Source of the DNA: Pectinophora gossypiella
Taxonomy: Eukaryota; Arthropoda; Insecta; Lepidoptera; Gelechiidae
Assembly: GCF_024362695.1 (NCBI RefSeq)
Contig: NC_065419.1
Location: forward strand, 12,214,678-12,278,677
DNA: 64,000 nt
Reading direction: 5' to 3'
The position numbers and the translations under genes are program-made. The notes below the pieces were generated by a model. It worked only from the letters and a program-made list of their open reading frames with translations, made no database searches and was not told where the DNA came from. Positions 9,801-19,560 of this stretch are shown here, one piece after another; within the stretch, counting starts at the first letter, position 1, and each line of letters opens with the position of its first letter.

Positions 9801-10580
9801 CATCCCAGATCGTAATAAGTACACGTGACTAATAAATAATAACATTATACACTAGCATACTGCCACCGAAATTAGTATGCAAGTATTCATCTCGTGAACG
9901 AGACAAATATGCGAGTAGAATCTCGAATAATTAACACATAATTCTTTCTGATTACACCGATAGTGAAAGCGTCTGCATTTTTGTATTCTTCAGCTATACG
10001 TATAGTCTTTCTTACATACAATACATGTGAAATATGACGTTGCTTCCATTCGATTATTATAATGACAACGTGGCGTATCAGCCTCTATGGTTCAGTGGTT
10101 GATCTTTGAACTCACGATCGGAAGCTCCCGGGTCCGAGGTGGAGACACACAAAAACCATTTTATCTTTGTGTTAGGACATTACACGCTGATCACCCGAGT
10201 GTCCGAAAGATGATCCGTGTTTTGGAAGGCACGTTAAGCCGTTGATCGTGGATATTACTTACTGATGTAAGTACGTAGTCGTTACATGAGTCATGTCAGG
10301 CGCCTCTCGCGGCTTAATAATAACCCTGGCACCAGGGTTCTAACAGTGTAGCATACTCTGAAATTCTTGCCAGAGTTGGCGAGGTCCACGAGCTCTGTTG
10401 GTAGTTGCAGCCGCTCACCGCGCCGCGAGACGCGAGTAGCAGCTATTGGCAGATATACCTGACAGTGTTGGCGAGCGTGCCATTGGTGACGGCCTCCAGC
10501 TCTGATGGTAGTTGCAGCCGCTCGGGCACCGTGCCGCGGGACACGTGCACCGGCTCCACGCATCGCTTCGGCAGCGGCAT
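694..10580 (-). CDS. SCAR: SCAR/WAVE actin nucleation-promoting protein, nine coding exons
   Basis: SCAR/WAVE is the Arp2/3-activating subunit of the WAVE complex (with Sra1, Nap1, Abi, HSPC300) and acts at the plasma membrane downstream of Rac. Coding exons read right to left: 10580-10459, 8977-8826, 7254-6986, 6506-6326, 4991-4863, 4117-3949, 3523-3399, 2880-2629, 887-694. All junctions are GT/AG, phases agree, and the sum is 1593 nt (530 residues plus TGA). The protein starts MPLPKRCVEPVHVSRG. Residues 1-181 are the SCAR homology domain (motifs SLSKHAEDMFGEL, MLDTYAKCD, FYTDPDYFFELWRREML). Proline-rich stretches follow (about 290-440), then a WH2 motif around 457-475 (LLKAIRDGIKLRKVE), a central amphipathic helix, and an acidic tail ending DSDQWTESRA with the Arp2/3-contacting Trp at 525. 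The TGA may be leaky (see the 1-693 entry). Identification is by family knowledge; exon borders are read from the sequence. Confidence 0.95.
1470..1569. other. Assembly gap of 100 N
   Basis: Exactly 100 N, the conventional placeholder for unknown length. It abuts the left end of a tandem repeat array, so array copies are probably collapsed here. Confidence 0.97.
1570..1995 (+). repeat. Tandem repeat, 151-bp unit, about 2.8 copies visible
   Basis: Unit starts (CGCCAATCTGGATAG) are at 1570, 1721 and 1872; the third copy breaks off near 1990 after diverging. Each unit contains a second GAGCCAATCTGG, so the unit may itself derive from a shorter repeat. The array is internal to the 999-2418 element. 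Confidence 0.9.
2629..2880 (-). CDS. SCAR: SCAR exon 8 (proline-rich region and start of WH2)
   Basis: The acceptor is TTCCCCAG and the donor G|GTGAGT. The exon encodes alternating Pro/Ala stretches, the likely profilin and SH3 ligands of WAVE proteins, then RSDLLKAIRDG, the first half of WH2. GC content is very high compared with the AT-rich intron flanks. Confidence 0.92.
3113..3243 (-). mobile_element. tRNA-derived SINE head, family 1, decayed
   Basis: On the minus strand this resembles the heads at 36272 and 50630: an A-box-like part, a B-box-like GATTCGAACGGG in reverse reading, and the ATCACAAAG spacer. It is not a functional tRNA because it lacks an acceptor stem. Confidence 0.7.
3399..3523 (-). 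CDS. SCAR: SCAR exon 7
   Basis: Phase 2 in, phase 1 out. It encodes a seven-proline run followed by EGPGSPPMMNGASPPH and a His/Asp-rich end. The acceptor GTACGTAG has a poor pyrimidine tract, so this exon may be used variably; removing it alone would shift the frame (125 nt). Confidence 0.85.
3645..3745 (+). repeat. Fragment of dispersed repeat B
   Basis: It matches the start of the fuller copy at 25075: GTGACTTATTGTAG, then GCCGCAGATGGC and ACTACTTGGCCGGAC. It lies in the SCAR intron between exons 6 and 7. Class unknown. Confidence 0.7.
3949..4117 (-). CDS. SCAR: SCAR exon 6
   Basis: The acceptor is TCGTTGCAG and the donor AG|GTACGC. It encodes VVSEESPYGSTGEPAYGS, a proline-rich part and a His-rich tract (HSPHHAHNHAHAHTPT). 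Confidence 0.88.
4863..4991 (-). CDS. SCAR: SCAR exon 5
   Basis: The acceptor is TTATCTCCAG and the donor G|GTCAGT. It encodes TNVTDGVYRAPQNRPPST through QPRLTGNGHG, a linker between the basic region and the proline-rich region. Confidence 0.88.
5043..5372 (+). mobile_element. tRNA-derived SINE, family 2, near full length
   Basis: The head has an A-box-like TGGTCTAGAGGTTAGAG and a B-box-like GAGTTCGATTCCC. Then come the shared core CTTCGGAGGGCACGTTAAGCC and a 3' part ending in CAGCAGTGGGACC and TATAGGCTGTTTATG. It lies in the SCAR intron between exons 4 and 5, antisense to the gene. A second, headless tail follows directly. Confidence 0.85.
5384..5530 (+). mobile_element. Headless SINE family 2 tail
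   Basis: It starts inside the core (GCACGCTAAGCCGTTGG) and repeats the AACCCGCAGTGGAGCAGC and GAGGGGAGGCCTGTG blocks of the copy just upstream. Probably a tandem 5'-truncated insertion. Confidence 0.8.
5775..6152. mobile_element. MITE with long inverted repeats (family also at 37604 and 40245)
   Basis: The left part (CCATCTAATTTTATTTTAAG, then CATTTTCTTATCCG) is inverted on the right (GATATGAAAATGACGG, then AACTTAAAATAAAATT). The two other copies share the centre (AACACACGTCAA) and the ends (GGAATC near the right end). No open frame; non-autonomous. Confidence 0.75.
6326..6506 (-). CDS. SCAR: SCAR exon 4 (basic region)
   Basis: The acceptor is GCGTCGCAG and the donor A|GTGAGT. It encodes VRQPRSNSGADGRGTRRVRA, then STREKQKEVALKRGEHIM and a Tyr-rich end. 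This is the basic lipid-binding region that follows the SCAR homology domain in the family. Confidence 0.9.
6645..6830 (-). pseudogene. Degenerate duplicate of SCAR exon 3 inside the following intron
   Basis: The minus strand recovers ARKFYRHPDYFFEL, RREMLKDTKRIQHDRGK and GCCGCTGGAGAAAC, which align with exon 3 in order. In the true frame a TAG replaces the Glu codon of KLNEF, the Trp of ELWRR is Lys, and the donor AAG|GTACG has become AGATTCCCG. It therefore cannot work as an alternative exon. Same orientation as the gene, about 160 bp 3' of exon 3. Confidence 0.85.
6986..7254 (-). CDS. SCAR: SCAR exon 3 (second half of the SCAR homology domain)
   Basis: The acceptor is AATTCCAG and the donor AAG|GTACGT. 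It encodes VSLQDIQMRKAFRSS, MPSAMLDTYAKCDRPPPLEK and DPDYFFELWRREML. A degenerate copy lies in the next intron (6645-6830). Confidence 0.94.
7255..8318. other. SCAR intron 2, left half: no gene seen
   Basis: AT-rich unique DNA to about 8030. From about 8030 to 8300 there are diverged blocks similar to the family 2 SINE tail (for example CTACCAACCCGCAATGAAGC). The open frame across it is not host coding. Confidence 0.6.
8319..8793. mobile_element. Probable hAT-type non-autonomous element
   Basis: The ends are CAGTGGTTCCTAACCT at 8319 and AGGTTAGGAGCCACTG ending at 8793, imperfect inverted repeats of the hAT style. Flanks share GTCTAGTG (8 bp), though offset by four bases on the left. It contains a SINE family 2 tail at about 8553-8630 and ends only about 30 bp 3' of the donor of SCAR exon 2. 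Confidence 0.6.
8553..8630 (+). mobile_element. SINE family 2 tail nested in the hAT-like element
   Basis: Carries CCCCCTCCGGTTG, GAGGGGAGGCATGTG and CAGCAGTGGGACGTATAT, matching the 3' parts of the copies at 5043 and 48255. Confidence 0.75.
8826..8977 (-). CDS. SCAR: SCAR exon 2 (coiled coil of the SCAR homology domain)
   Basis: The acceptor is CTATTCCAG and the donor AAG|GTAACA. It encodes QLSSLSKHAEDMFGEL followed by a heptad-rich helix (LQARIDRLAIKVTQLDS), the segment that packs against Abi and HSPC300 in the WAVE complex. Confidence 0.94.
9261..9473. mobile_element. MITE with CAGGGTGTTAGTGACATCG termini, TA-flanked
   Basis: The perfect inverted ends CAGGGTGTTAGTGACATCG and CGATGTCACTAACACCCTG are flanked by TA. 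It is 213 bp with no open frame. Related copies are at 45432-45684 and, truncated, about 52890-52958. TA targeting suggests mobilisation by a Tc1/mariner-like transposase. Confidence 0.85.
9525..9650 (-). mobile_element. SINE family 1 tail
   Basis: Reverse complement of the 3' part (TGAGGTGG, ACCCTGGTGTCAGGGTTA, GGCCCCTGAC, CATCAGTAAGTAGTAACCGG) seen in full copies at 36272 and 37286. Confidence 0.75.
10078..10345 (+). mobile_element. SINE family 1, diverged but nearly complete
   Basis: The head is CAGCCTCTATGGTTCAGTGG, then a B-box-like CGGGTCCGAGG, the core GGCACGTTAAGCCGTTG, and the tail CCTGGCACCAGGGTT. It is inserted in SCAR intron 1, about 110 bp from the first coding exon. Confidence 0.75.
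10370..10432 (-). pseudogene. Short degenerate copy of part of the first SCAR coding exon
   Basis: The minus strand carries GAGCGGCTGCAACTACCA followed by CAGAGCT, as in the true exon (RLQLPSEL). It sits only about 25 bp 3' of the donor at 10458. It covers about 60 nt and lacks a start codon. Confidence 0.65.
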
Positions 10581-10618
10581 CCTCACCACCGCTCGCTGAT
10601 ACTATCTTCTCTGCATAA
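10459..10618 (-). CDS. SCAR: SCAR exon with start codon (38 nt of 5' UTR plus coding 10580-10459)
   Basis: The acceptor CTTCATTCCAG ends at 10619, so the transcript has at least one further upstream noncoding exon. The ATG at 10580 is followed by the family's conserved start MPLPKR and by LPSELEAVTNGTLANT. The donor is AG|GTATAT. Confidence 0.92.
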
Positions 10619-13600
10619 CTGGAATGAAGACAAGAAATTGTTATTCATTATGGTTCAACCTGGCTGATTTGTAGATGGTATGGGGAGAATTCTCAGAATA
10701 GGGACAGCTCAAAGAGTCTTTTGCCCAGCCAGCAATCGGACAACATAATATCACCTCCCTAGCATTATTCCGTTTTTTTTAATAACATACTATTTGTTTC
10801 CGATAATTCGGAAATGTTGTTGTTTATCATCCCGGGCAAGTCGTAGGACTCATATGATATAATGTGGGATTAGCTGAACCTATCACAATGAGGTTCAATT
10901 ATGCTTCTTAGGACTATAATACGACGTGAAGTTACTATTTACAATTATACAATTATAGATAACATACAAATGAGTAAGAGCCCTAGTAAACAATGCATGG
11001 TAGACAATGGCTAACGTCAATGAATTCTTATCAGTGGTGGAAATGAAGACAGACGGTCTAGCGGCGCCCATGCCAATCGTATGAAAAACATTATGCATAT
11101 ATCATGCGATATAAATAGCCCAAACTAGTTCTGCATCCTTCTAAGGGTCTAATAGGCCATGTTAGGACCTTAGCCTTAGACGGGACAGCACATGACGACA
11201 AACCTGTTTAAAATTGTGGTTATTTGCTCATCTTCAACAACCTTAAACCTTAGTAAACCTTTAGTACAAATGAATGGGTTTAAATGCCAATGTACTCCAT
11301 AAAAGGTTTTGCTTGTTCGAAACGAAACGTTCATGTTTCCCGTTTGAAATGTTTATGTCACTGCATTTTTTTGACAAATCTTACAAACGTCTTTTTCTAC
11401 TAGACATGCATTCTATCTTTGTGATCACAGATGCCCCATGATGCTTATCAAGCCTGGGCTGTAGGCCCTAGTGCCCTATTTCATAAACGTGACAATTTGA
11501 TGTAACTAATATGAAGTTGCATAATGTTTATATTCACACACTCCGGAATACACATCTAATTGTTGTAATTTACAATTGTAAGTTTTATGAAACAGGTCCT
11601 ACCTAAAGAAAACTTATAGAGGCACTCGACTGGAACCTATCGCTCCTCCCTCTCTATACGTTCAAAGAGATTTTCGACAGGTTTTTACTAAAAGTTTTTT
11701 ATATTAACAGACAACTTTCCGGGTTTTACTTCCCGCCCGGTCCGTCTAGTTCCTTATAATTACGTTATTAAGCCATGCACGGTATGTGTGGCGTGACGCG
11801 TGCTATCCGTGAAGAGCGTGGAAGTGAATCGAGTTCCGTTATCCGAGTTAGCCTGTCAGCCGGTAATAAATAAGATTACATTCGATGGCTTAACTAGGCT
11901 AGACCCGATCGATGATACCACCAAATAGACGCCTAATGTTTCATTTTTCGCATAGAATTTATTGTCAACTAATTGAGCTCCTTATCAGCTGCTAAGTACC
12001 GATAAGGAAACGGGACAAAACGTTCTAATTAGCCGAGTATTCGTTCACTCAAGATCGTAGACACGTCAAAAGGTCATGGAAATAAAGTGCTCGCGATTGG
12101 TCAACATTTGTCAGGTGGCACCGTGACACCTTACATTTATGTAACTCAGTTTCTATCTTGACAGATATAATCCTATCCTGTGATTGGCTGAAATATCAAT
12201 GAATTTGGGAGTTGTTACTTTCAACCAATCACAGGATAGGATTTCTATATACCAATATAAAACTGAATTACACGATTAGGCCTCAAAATCCACTCAGATG
12301 ATCTCAGTCAGAGGTGTTTCTAGAAGTTGTGCGTCTGTCATTAGGAGTCTAAGAGGTTGTATTATCAATGGTTAAGACTATTTGGTGGTGCGGTATTACT
12401 TGAAACGCAATAACGGCCTAATCTACAGTTCTTAGACAGGCGATTATAAATCGCAACGTATTAGAGACATCAATAGACAAAGAAAAATGAAAGGGTGTCC
12501 TTGCCGGCCGCAGTATTGCAATCCAAATGTCAATTTGCTATTGCTATTCGGTGCAGTGTACTGTTATGGTTCCTCATAGCTTTGTTATCGATTTAATACG
12601 AACAATTAAGTAAAACTGCACCAATTTCGAATTTCGTGCTAAGTTGGCAAATCAGAATTTATGTAGTCTGTACAAGCTTTAGAGTGCCTATCAAGCATCT
12701 AGCATTAAGCGAATGGCAAAGGTCATAGAATGCCATTGCCATTAGATTGGCACGCCAAATCAAAACAATGTGATTGAGAATCATCTGTTGGGTAACGAAC
12801 TCTCACTAAAACAATAAGAAACCCATTCTTTTTTTAAAACATTATCCCAAGGCACTATCGCGCTATATAAAATCTCTTCATTTTAGTAGCGATATTTACG
12901 AATGTGGCGAACTAGTTGACCAGCTAGTTCCACATAATAATACACAGATGGCGTTAATCATTCAAATCGTTCAATACATATGGCCTAGAACGCGCTAACG
13001 AAGTTTTCACAGCGCGACGCACATATACAACTTCCAACGTAGCACTGTTGGATCGTAGATTCACACTACCAACTTGTGACTATCGGGGTACCATGCTCTG
13101 TTCGATACCCCGAGACATCCTTTAGCAGAAGCACACCCTCACCCCCAAACGAATTCAAAGAAAATGTTGAAACGCTTCAGCCATTGACCTGCAAGTGAAA
13201 ATGTGTCTCGGTATGGTAGTATAAAGAAAAACAAGTAATTCCACTAAGCGAAAACATATTGCTAAAGAAGTTAACAACCTGCCAATGTTCTAAAATCATT
13301 AAAAGGTGATACTAACAGTGGTAATGGCAAAGGTACACAATACCACATTCCCACGTTCGGATCAAACAGCTCGAATCAGATATTTCAGAATCCGAAGTGG
13401 GCCGAAAGAGGCCGAGCGATGGTGGGTCGGATAACATCACTAAGAATAAAGTATTAGACGTTAAGTTAGATAGTTTGCTATTTTGCCGTAGAATTCTTGT
13501 AAGGATGTACACATCATGACATTCTGAATCTACCTTTCAACAGTTTTTAAACATAGACTTTGTAATAAAGATGGAATGCATGGGAATAACCGCATGGGAA

Positions 13601-13827
13601 CTAATATTAAGCAGATAAATTACTGAAATTGTATTACAATTATTTTTTACAAAAGACCCTATGCAGGGAAAAACAAAGGCCTTTTTTCTCGACTCGCAAA
13701 GAAGATTATGTTTTTAAGAACGTCTAGGGCCGAATAAAAAGGAACACAGGTTGTGAGAAGCTACAGTAGTATTTATATAAAAATTGACATTTCAAAATGT
13801 AATTATGTTATCCACTGATCAAATATA
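10619..13827. other. Long stretch without a gene (probable SCAR leader intron)
   Basis: No frame with recognisable protein similarity on either strand. Apart from the MITE at 12142-12270 and a few short repeat scraps, it appears unique and AT-rich. Confidence 0.6.
12142..12270. mobile_element. Short palindromic MITE, about 130 bp
   Basis: The inner arms ATCCTATCCTGTGATTGG and CCAATCACAGGATAGGAT are perfect inverted repeats. The outer ends TAACTCAGTTT / AAACTGAATTA pair with one mismatch. It would fold into a hairpin. Confidence 0.75.
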
Positions 13828-15491
13828 CACTTCTCATCAAAAAAATCGAAACACTTCCGTTTTCATTGTTTCTGTCCGAATTTAACACAAAAAAGAATTC
13901 ATACGATGAAAAAAAATACATAAATGTATAGCTGGCAGTTTGGCCATTACAGTAATAAGCGAAAATTCTAAATTCAAAATTAGAATTTCATTTGTTTATC
14001 TTATAAACGAAATGAATCACTGTTTTGAGACAAATGTGTGTTTAGGGTTGGAGTACATTTAGCGTTTAAAAACTAAAAATTGGCGCCTATCCTTAAACTT
14101 TTTGTTTTTTATTTCAATACTGTGACTTTGGGACGTCTGAAAAAAGGTTTTTTTTTCTAAAACGTATGGATACTTCGCCCACAGAAGCCGCCCAAGTTGT
14201 GGCATTGCTGGATTCTGGCCTTAGTCAGCGTGTTGTGGCTGCAAGACTGCATCTAAGCCTGTCATCTGTTCATAGAGTCTATAAACGTTATCGGGAGACT
14301 GGTTTGTTCACGCGCCGTTCAGGATCTGGCAGGAATCGGGTCACTTCTGAGCGAGATGATAGATTTATTGTAACAACTTCTTTAAGAAATCGACGCCTTA
14401 ACGCTTTTCAACTTCAGCAGCGGCTTCGTGTTGTACGAAGGGTGGCTGTAAGTGACTCTACAATTAGAAGAAGGTTGAAGGATCGTGGACTGGTACCGCA
14501 TAAGCCAGCAAATGGGCCGAAATTAACTGCAGACCATCGAAGAGCGCGCCTTAACTTTGCACGTGAGCACCTAAATTGGTCATACCTACAGTGGAGCAAA
14601 GTTCTCTTTTCTGATGAGTGTAAAATTATGCTGTATGGTAACGACGGAAGGAACAAGGTCTACAGAAGAGACGGAGAACGCTATGCACAATGCTGCATTG
14701 AAGAAAAGGTCAGCTATGGTGGCGGTTCTGTAGGTATGACCAATTTAGGTGCTCACGTGCAAAGTTAAGGCGCGCTCTTCGATGGTCTGCAGTTAATTTC
14801 GGCCCATTTGCTGGCTTATGCGGTACCAGTCCACGATCCTTCAACCTTCTTCTAATTGTAGAGTCACTTACAGCCACCCTTCGTACAACACGAAGCCGCT
14901 GCTGCAGTTGAAAAGCGTTAAGGCGTCGATTTCTTAAAGAAGTTGTTACAATAAATCGATCATCTCGCTCAGAAGTGACCCGATTCCTGCCAGATCCTGA
15001 ACGGCGCGTGAACAAACCAGTCTCCCGATAACGTTTATAGACTCTATGAACAGATGACAGGCTTAGATGCAGTCTTGCAGCCACAACACGCTGACTAAGG
15101 CCAGAATCCAGCAATGCCACAACTTGGGCGGCTTCTGTGGGCGAAGTATCCATACGTTTTAGAAAAAAAAACCTTTTTTCAGACGTCCCAAAGTCACAGT
15201 ATTGAAATAAAAAACAAAAAGTTTAAGGATAGGCGCCAATTTTTAGTTTTTAAACGCTAAATGTACTCCAACCCTAAACACACATTTGTCTCAAAACAGT
15301 GATTCATTTCGTTTATAAGATAAACAAATGAAATTCTAATTTTGAATTTAGAATTTTCGCTTATTACTGTAATGGCCAAACTGCCAGCTATACATTTATG
15401 TATTTTTTTTCATCGTATGAATTCTTTTTTGTGTTAAATTCGGACAGAAACAATGAAAACGGAAGTGTTTCGATTTTTTTGATGAGAAGTG
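13828..15491. mobile_element. Palindromic Tc1-like derivative (two 5' halves head to head)
   Basis: Both termini are the transposase-5' end of the Tc1 element at 23391-25019 (CACTTCTCATCAAAA ... TTTTGATGAGAAGTG, TA on both sides). Arms 13828-14591 and 14728-15491 are near-perfect inverted copies of about 764 bp; the 136-bp spacer is further transposase sequence present only in the left-arm orientation. Left-arm coding starts at 14166 and keeps the first catalytic Asp (LFSDEC). Right-arm coding starts at 15153 (minus) and stops being collinear after HLNWSYLQ. Neither half encodes a complete transposase, so it can move only in trans. The transcript would be a long hairpin. Confidence 0.93.
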
Positions 15492-16185
15492 TATTTTCGA
15501 GTTTGAGTTCATGTATTGTCATTGGTATTGTGAAGATAGTGCCAAAGCATAAGACTTTAGATTTAGTTTTAAATCTGCAGACATACTTATATCGCGCGAA
15601 CTCTAAAACGTTTACTGTTTAAAGAGACTAATTGTTTTTTTATACCGTCGTACACGAGTTTCCCAGGTTCACGTAATGTAGGTAATTGTTATACGTTAGC
15701 AAATTAGCACATGCCGTGGTAAAAATCAATGTAGTCATTTTGATGGCCGTTGAGAAACGAAAGTCTCCTGACCTCTATTGCATAACGTTCAAATATATTC
15801 GTGAGAGTTGAATTCATAAGTGAGAAACGGCAAAACTAATTGCGTGACATACTGGTTTATCAAAAGGAGGTAAAATTTAAATATTACGCATGACTGGACA
15901 TGGAAGTAGCAGCGAATTAAACTATCGATAAAATCTACTACCGGATAATACACGCCATTTAAATATGATTAACGTTGTAAAGGAAGTTTATGTAACACAA
16001 ATAATTGGCTTTCATAGTAACAATGTGTAAAGTGCAATTTACTCTTCAACACATCAGACAGACATTCAAAGTCGTAAAATACGGTCCAGCGACTCTTCGC
16101 TGTCTCAGAATGTCCATTAAAATAAGTAGTTCCCTAAAATACAGTGTTTCTTAAAGGGATAAGCAGACACCACAAACATACACCT

Positions 16186-16460
16186 ACACAAACCCACGCC
16201 TGTACTCCCTAACAGGGTGCGCAGAGCCACAAGTAATCAAAGACAACTAGCAGCCATTGTTGATGCTAAGTCTTAAGATGGATTTGATGAACCTTATGAT
16301 GACAAGGGATCAGCATATCTCCGATAACAATCGTCCATCATGTTAGAAATGACACAATCCGTCTGTCGGATTTTACGACATGCCCGGGAAGACAAGCAGC
16401 TGAACATGTTTTGTTTTTTATTTGCTCCCCGTCCAGCATAGAAGCTCATACGTGACATGC
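16186..16460. repeat. Dispersed repeat C copy
   Basis: Contains CACGCCTGTACTCCC, GGGTGCGCAGAGCCAC, CAAGGGATCAGC and ATGCCCGGGAAGACAAGC. Related copies are at about 19630-19810 and 35975-36180, with scraps at 45232 and 47995. Probably a retroelement 3' region; class not resolved. Confidence 0.6.
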
Positions 16461-16802
16461 ATATGGGAACTATTACGTAAGAGTTGTTAAAAAACCATAT
16501 TATGACATGGAGCTCTGGAGCGCCAGGGTCCAACGTCCGCCAAATGACATTAAATCTCAAACGGGGCCCCCCTTGGGGACCCATTCACCTGACTCGCGAC
16601 TGAAGACATGCATATTACATTACGACTTCACTGGCTATGTGTAGTCATAGTAACGAATCTTTCTGAGGTTCGTTGACATACCGACATAAGCTCGCGACGA
16701 AATTCCTATTCAATCTTGGCTGAGTTGCAATTTAGCACTTTAGCTTCAAGGTCTTGAAATAAATTTGTTGTGCTTAGATACTATAATACACTTAACCATC
16801 AA

Positions 16803-16985
16803 CCTACAATAAAGAATAATACTGCGTATAGAACGGTAACTCTCCGCCCCGCACCAATTCGTATCGAGCGCTAAGAGTTTTGCCTCACCCCCTCTGGGTC
16901 TTACTTTAGTTTAAATGTCCGTAAGCCGCTAAAGAGTAAGTGGGAGCGAACACGGGCTGTCTATCTCGCTTCCATTTATACGGTA
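16803..16985. mobile_element. Half of a long-inverted-repeat MITE (family of 46994-47558)
   Basis: Carries GAATAATACTGCG, ATAGAACGGTAACTCTCCGC and CTCTGGGTCTTACTT, matching the left arm of the fuller element at 46994. The right arm is absent. Confidence 0.65.
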
Positions 16986-17089
16986 AGTACATTATCAAAC
17001 ATCCTAGACTATAAAAAATGTCTATATGAACGGATAAACATTTTTATTTGACCGGATGTAATTATTCTATAAACAGTTAAAATTCAGAA

Positions 17090-17205
17090 AAGATTTAAAC
17101 ACAAACAGCCTATATACGTCCCACAGCAGGGCACAGGCCTCAATATACCGGAGAAGGTATGGAGCATACTCCACCACGCCGCTCCAATGCGAGTTGGTGG
17201 AGAAA
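17090..17205 (-). mobile_element. SINE family 2 tail
   Basis: Reverse complement of the CAGTGGGACGTATATAGGC / GGAGTATGCTCCATAC 3' part. Confidence 0.7.
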
Positions 17206-18239
17206 AGCTTTAATTCAAAATTATAATACAAGTCCATACAAATACAATAAATAAAAACAACAGAAACAGTCATAAGCGGACTCCTAACCTCACAAGTCGA
17301 ATATGCATCGGTAATTTGTATGCATGCTTGCAACTTGCAGCTAGTCTCCCGAACATACTGCTGACATCATTCGCATACAAACGTCCTTACGTCATTTCTC
17401 TAGTCTGGGTAATCTTTGACTTGAACTACGTACATAGTATGCGGCTTAGGTAATTAAATCGTAAAGTTATTCTGATGGTTTTTTTTAAACTTATTGCCAG
17501 ACGAGAACTTGACACACTTTAAACCCATCAAGGGTTTCAGTGTCCTAATATAAGAATTTCGTGTAATTGTAAAAAAAGATACGAAGATGGTGTCATAATC
17601 ATATTTTACTTACCAACATTTAAATTTTGTAACTTTTTTTCTCATGTAAGTGACGTAGTATGTTGTGGCATCCCCAAAAAAATATTTTAAGTATGGCAAT
17701 ACTTGCCCTTCTCTAGCAAGACTGGGCTGCATAACGTGTGTAAAATGTATTTAATATAATAAAAGTCAATAACATTGTCGCTGTATTATCCTGCACCAAC
17801 ACATCGTGACAAGCCCACACCATTAAATAAATCAGAATAGCATTTTTCCCCTCCATCGCTTCAATATGATACCTATGCATAATTTATTTGCATGTCTCAA
17901 TAAATTCTGCTGTCTAGTTCACTAAAAAGAACACGAAAAACTAGCTTAAATTGAATAAAGATTAACCTAACGGTATGGAACGGAACTCGATATTTTTTCG
18001 CGCTGAATATTCATCATTCGGCCTAGTTTTTGTCAATCAAGACAGTTTAATTTAGCAATTTTGTAGACTGCCAATACCTGTATGGATTATAATTATCGCA
18101 AGCAAGGTCTTCCATATAAAGTATAAGAAAATGTATGACACACTGGTGGGACTGGTTGGAATTCGCATAGGACCGTGAAAATGGAAGAAACGTTTTAAAT
18201 ATAATCCGCGCGCTGACGCGCTGATCCGAGATTGTCTTA

Positions 18240-18315
18240 AATTTTGTACCGGGCGAGACCCCCCAGCGCTCCTCATGTGTCCGGCCAAGTAGTGAAATCT
18301 ACAATAAGTCACGTC
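18240..18315 (-). repeat. Fragment of dispersed repeat B
   Basis: Reverse complement of the first about 75 bp of the copy at 25075 (ACCGGGCGAGA, TGTCCGGCCAAGTAGT, ACAATAAGTCACGTC). Confidence 0.7.
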
Positions 18316-18663
18316 AAAAAAAGGACGAAACAAGGGTATGGCTTTGTCCAGCCGTGGGATCAGCTAGGCTAAGATTCACACCTTACACATGCAAATATTT
18401 TGGCAGAACTATGAACTAGTGCCCCGATAAAATACTGCATCACGCAGAACCCTAATACACAGTGACCTTAAAGTGAATTTCATGTACATGTCAATCCTTT
18501 CATACACAAAGCAGACAAGAACAGATCAAAACGCTAAGCGCTACTGATAACCTACACAATGTGCTGAATTCGTTAACTTCATTTGCGTAGGAGCTGTTGC
18601 ATCCTGCGTTTGTACAATGTACCTAATTCGAATTATTTAAAAATATTATTAGTTTACATAAGG

Positions 18664-18760
18664 GGGTTAAAAAGGCGACACCGAAGCAATTCATCTAAAA
18701 AAGCAATATTGCTATTTGAGATTTGTGTGCATTGCGCACTTACTGTTATACACCTCGAAA
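18664..18760. mobile_element. MITE arm, GGGGGTTAAAAAGGC family
   Basis: Carries GGGGGTTAAAAAGGCG, GAAGCAATTCATCTAAAAAAG and GCATTGCGCACTTAC. The same arm flanks PP2A exon 2 (42781-42893 and 43148-43250). Confidence 0.7.
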
Positions 18761-19114
18761 CATACATGCTACTTTCATTCTAGATAAAAACAGAGACTAC
18801 AATGTTTTACCTGTAAGTCCATTGCAACAGACTAGGGAGTCTGTTGCGAGATTTTATTAAAAATAATCACATCATAACGGCGTTTACGATGTTTTCATAT
18901 AAGGTGACGATGTATGAAATGATACTATAAATAGAATGTTCGTACAATCGCTACCACACATTACGCTTTTGAGTCGCGTATGTAAATTATCCGGAAGTTA
19001 ATAAAAATGTTAAACTATTCAATGATTTTAATTACCGACAGCGCAATTAGTCAACGGAAATTAAATGCATCACCAAACACTACGATAGATAGTAGGTAAC
19101 TTAGTGGTGTAACT

Positions 19115-19310
19115 ATCTCTTCTATCGTGTGGGTTGTGACGTGGATTACCAACCTCAGCAAGCCTGGTGTCGGCGTTATTATTGAGCCGCAAAAGGCCCC
19201 TGACATGGCTCATGTAACGATTACCCACATCAGTAAGTACAACGGCTTAACGTGCCTTCCGAAGCACGTATCATCTTACTTTCGAACAATCAGGTGATCA
19301 GCGTGAAACC
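19115..19310 (-). mobile_element. SINE family 1 tail
   Basis: Reverse complement of the 3' half: CTTCTATCGTGTGGG, AAAAGGCCCCTGACATGG, CGGCTTAACGTGCCTTCC. Confidence 0.75.
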
Positions 19311-19384
19311 CTGAGTGGGGTAACTATGAATCGGTGTTATTTTTTAATTGTAAATTAACACCCTAAATTCTCTAAAACACTAAA

Positions 19385-19560
19385 TTGGACTTTGAATTCA
19401 TTGAGATAATTGATTGATGCACGTGGTTTCCACAAATTATGCCCGGTTAATAGCAATAAGTTCGCCCCGTAATACATATGACTTAAACGTTGCTGGCGAG
19501 GGGTATATTACTAATACACCTCTGTCTACCCCTTCGGTGGTAGAGGCATGATGCTATGTT
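19385..19560 (+). repeat. SINE family 4 tail-like repeat
   Basis: Shares GTGGTTTCCA, GCCCGGTTAAT and TAAACGTTGCTGGCGAGG-type blocks with 20905-21100 and 49864-50045. Confidence 0.55.

Noticed and set aside
14166..14768. Plus-strand 200-residue transposase-like frame as a gene
   Set aside because: Its last residues come from the inverted arm; it lacks two catalytic residues. It is half of a palindromic derivative.
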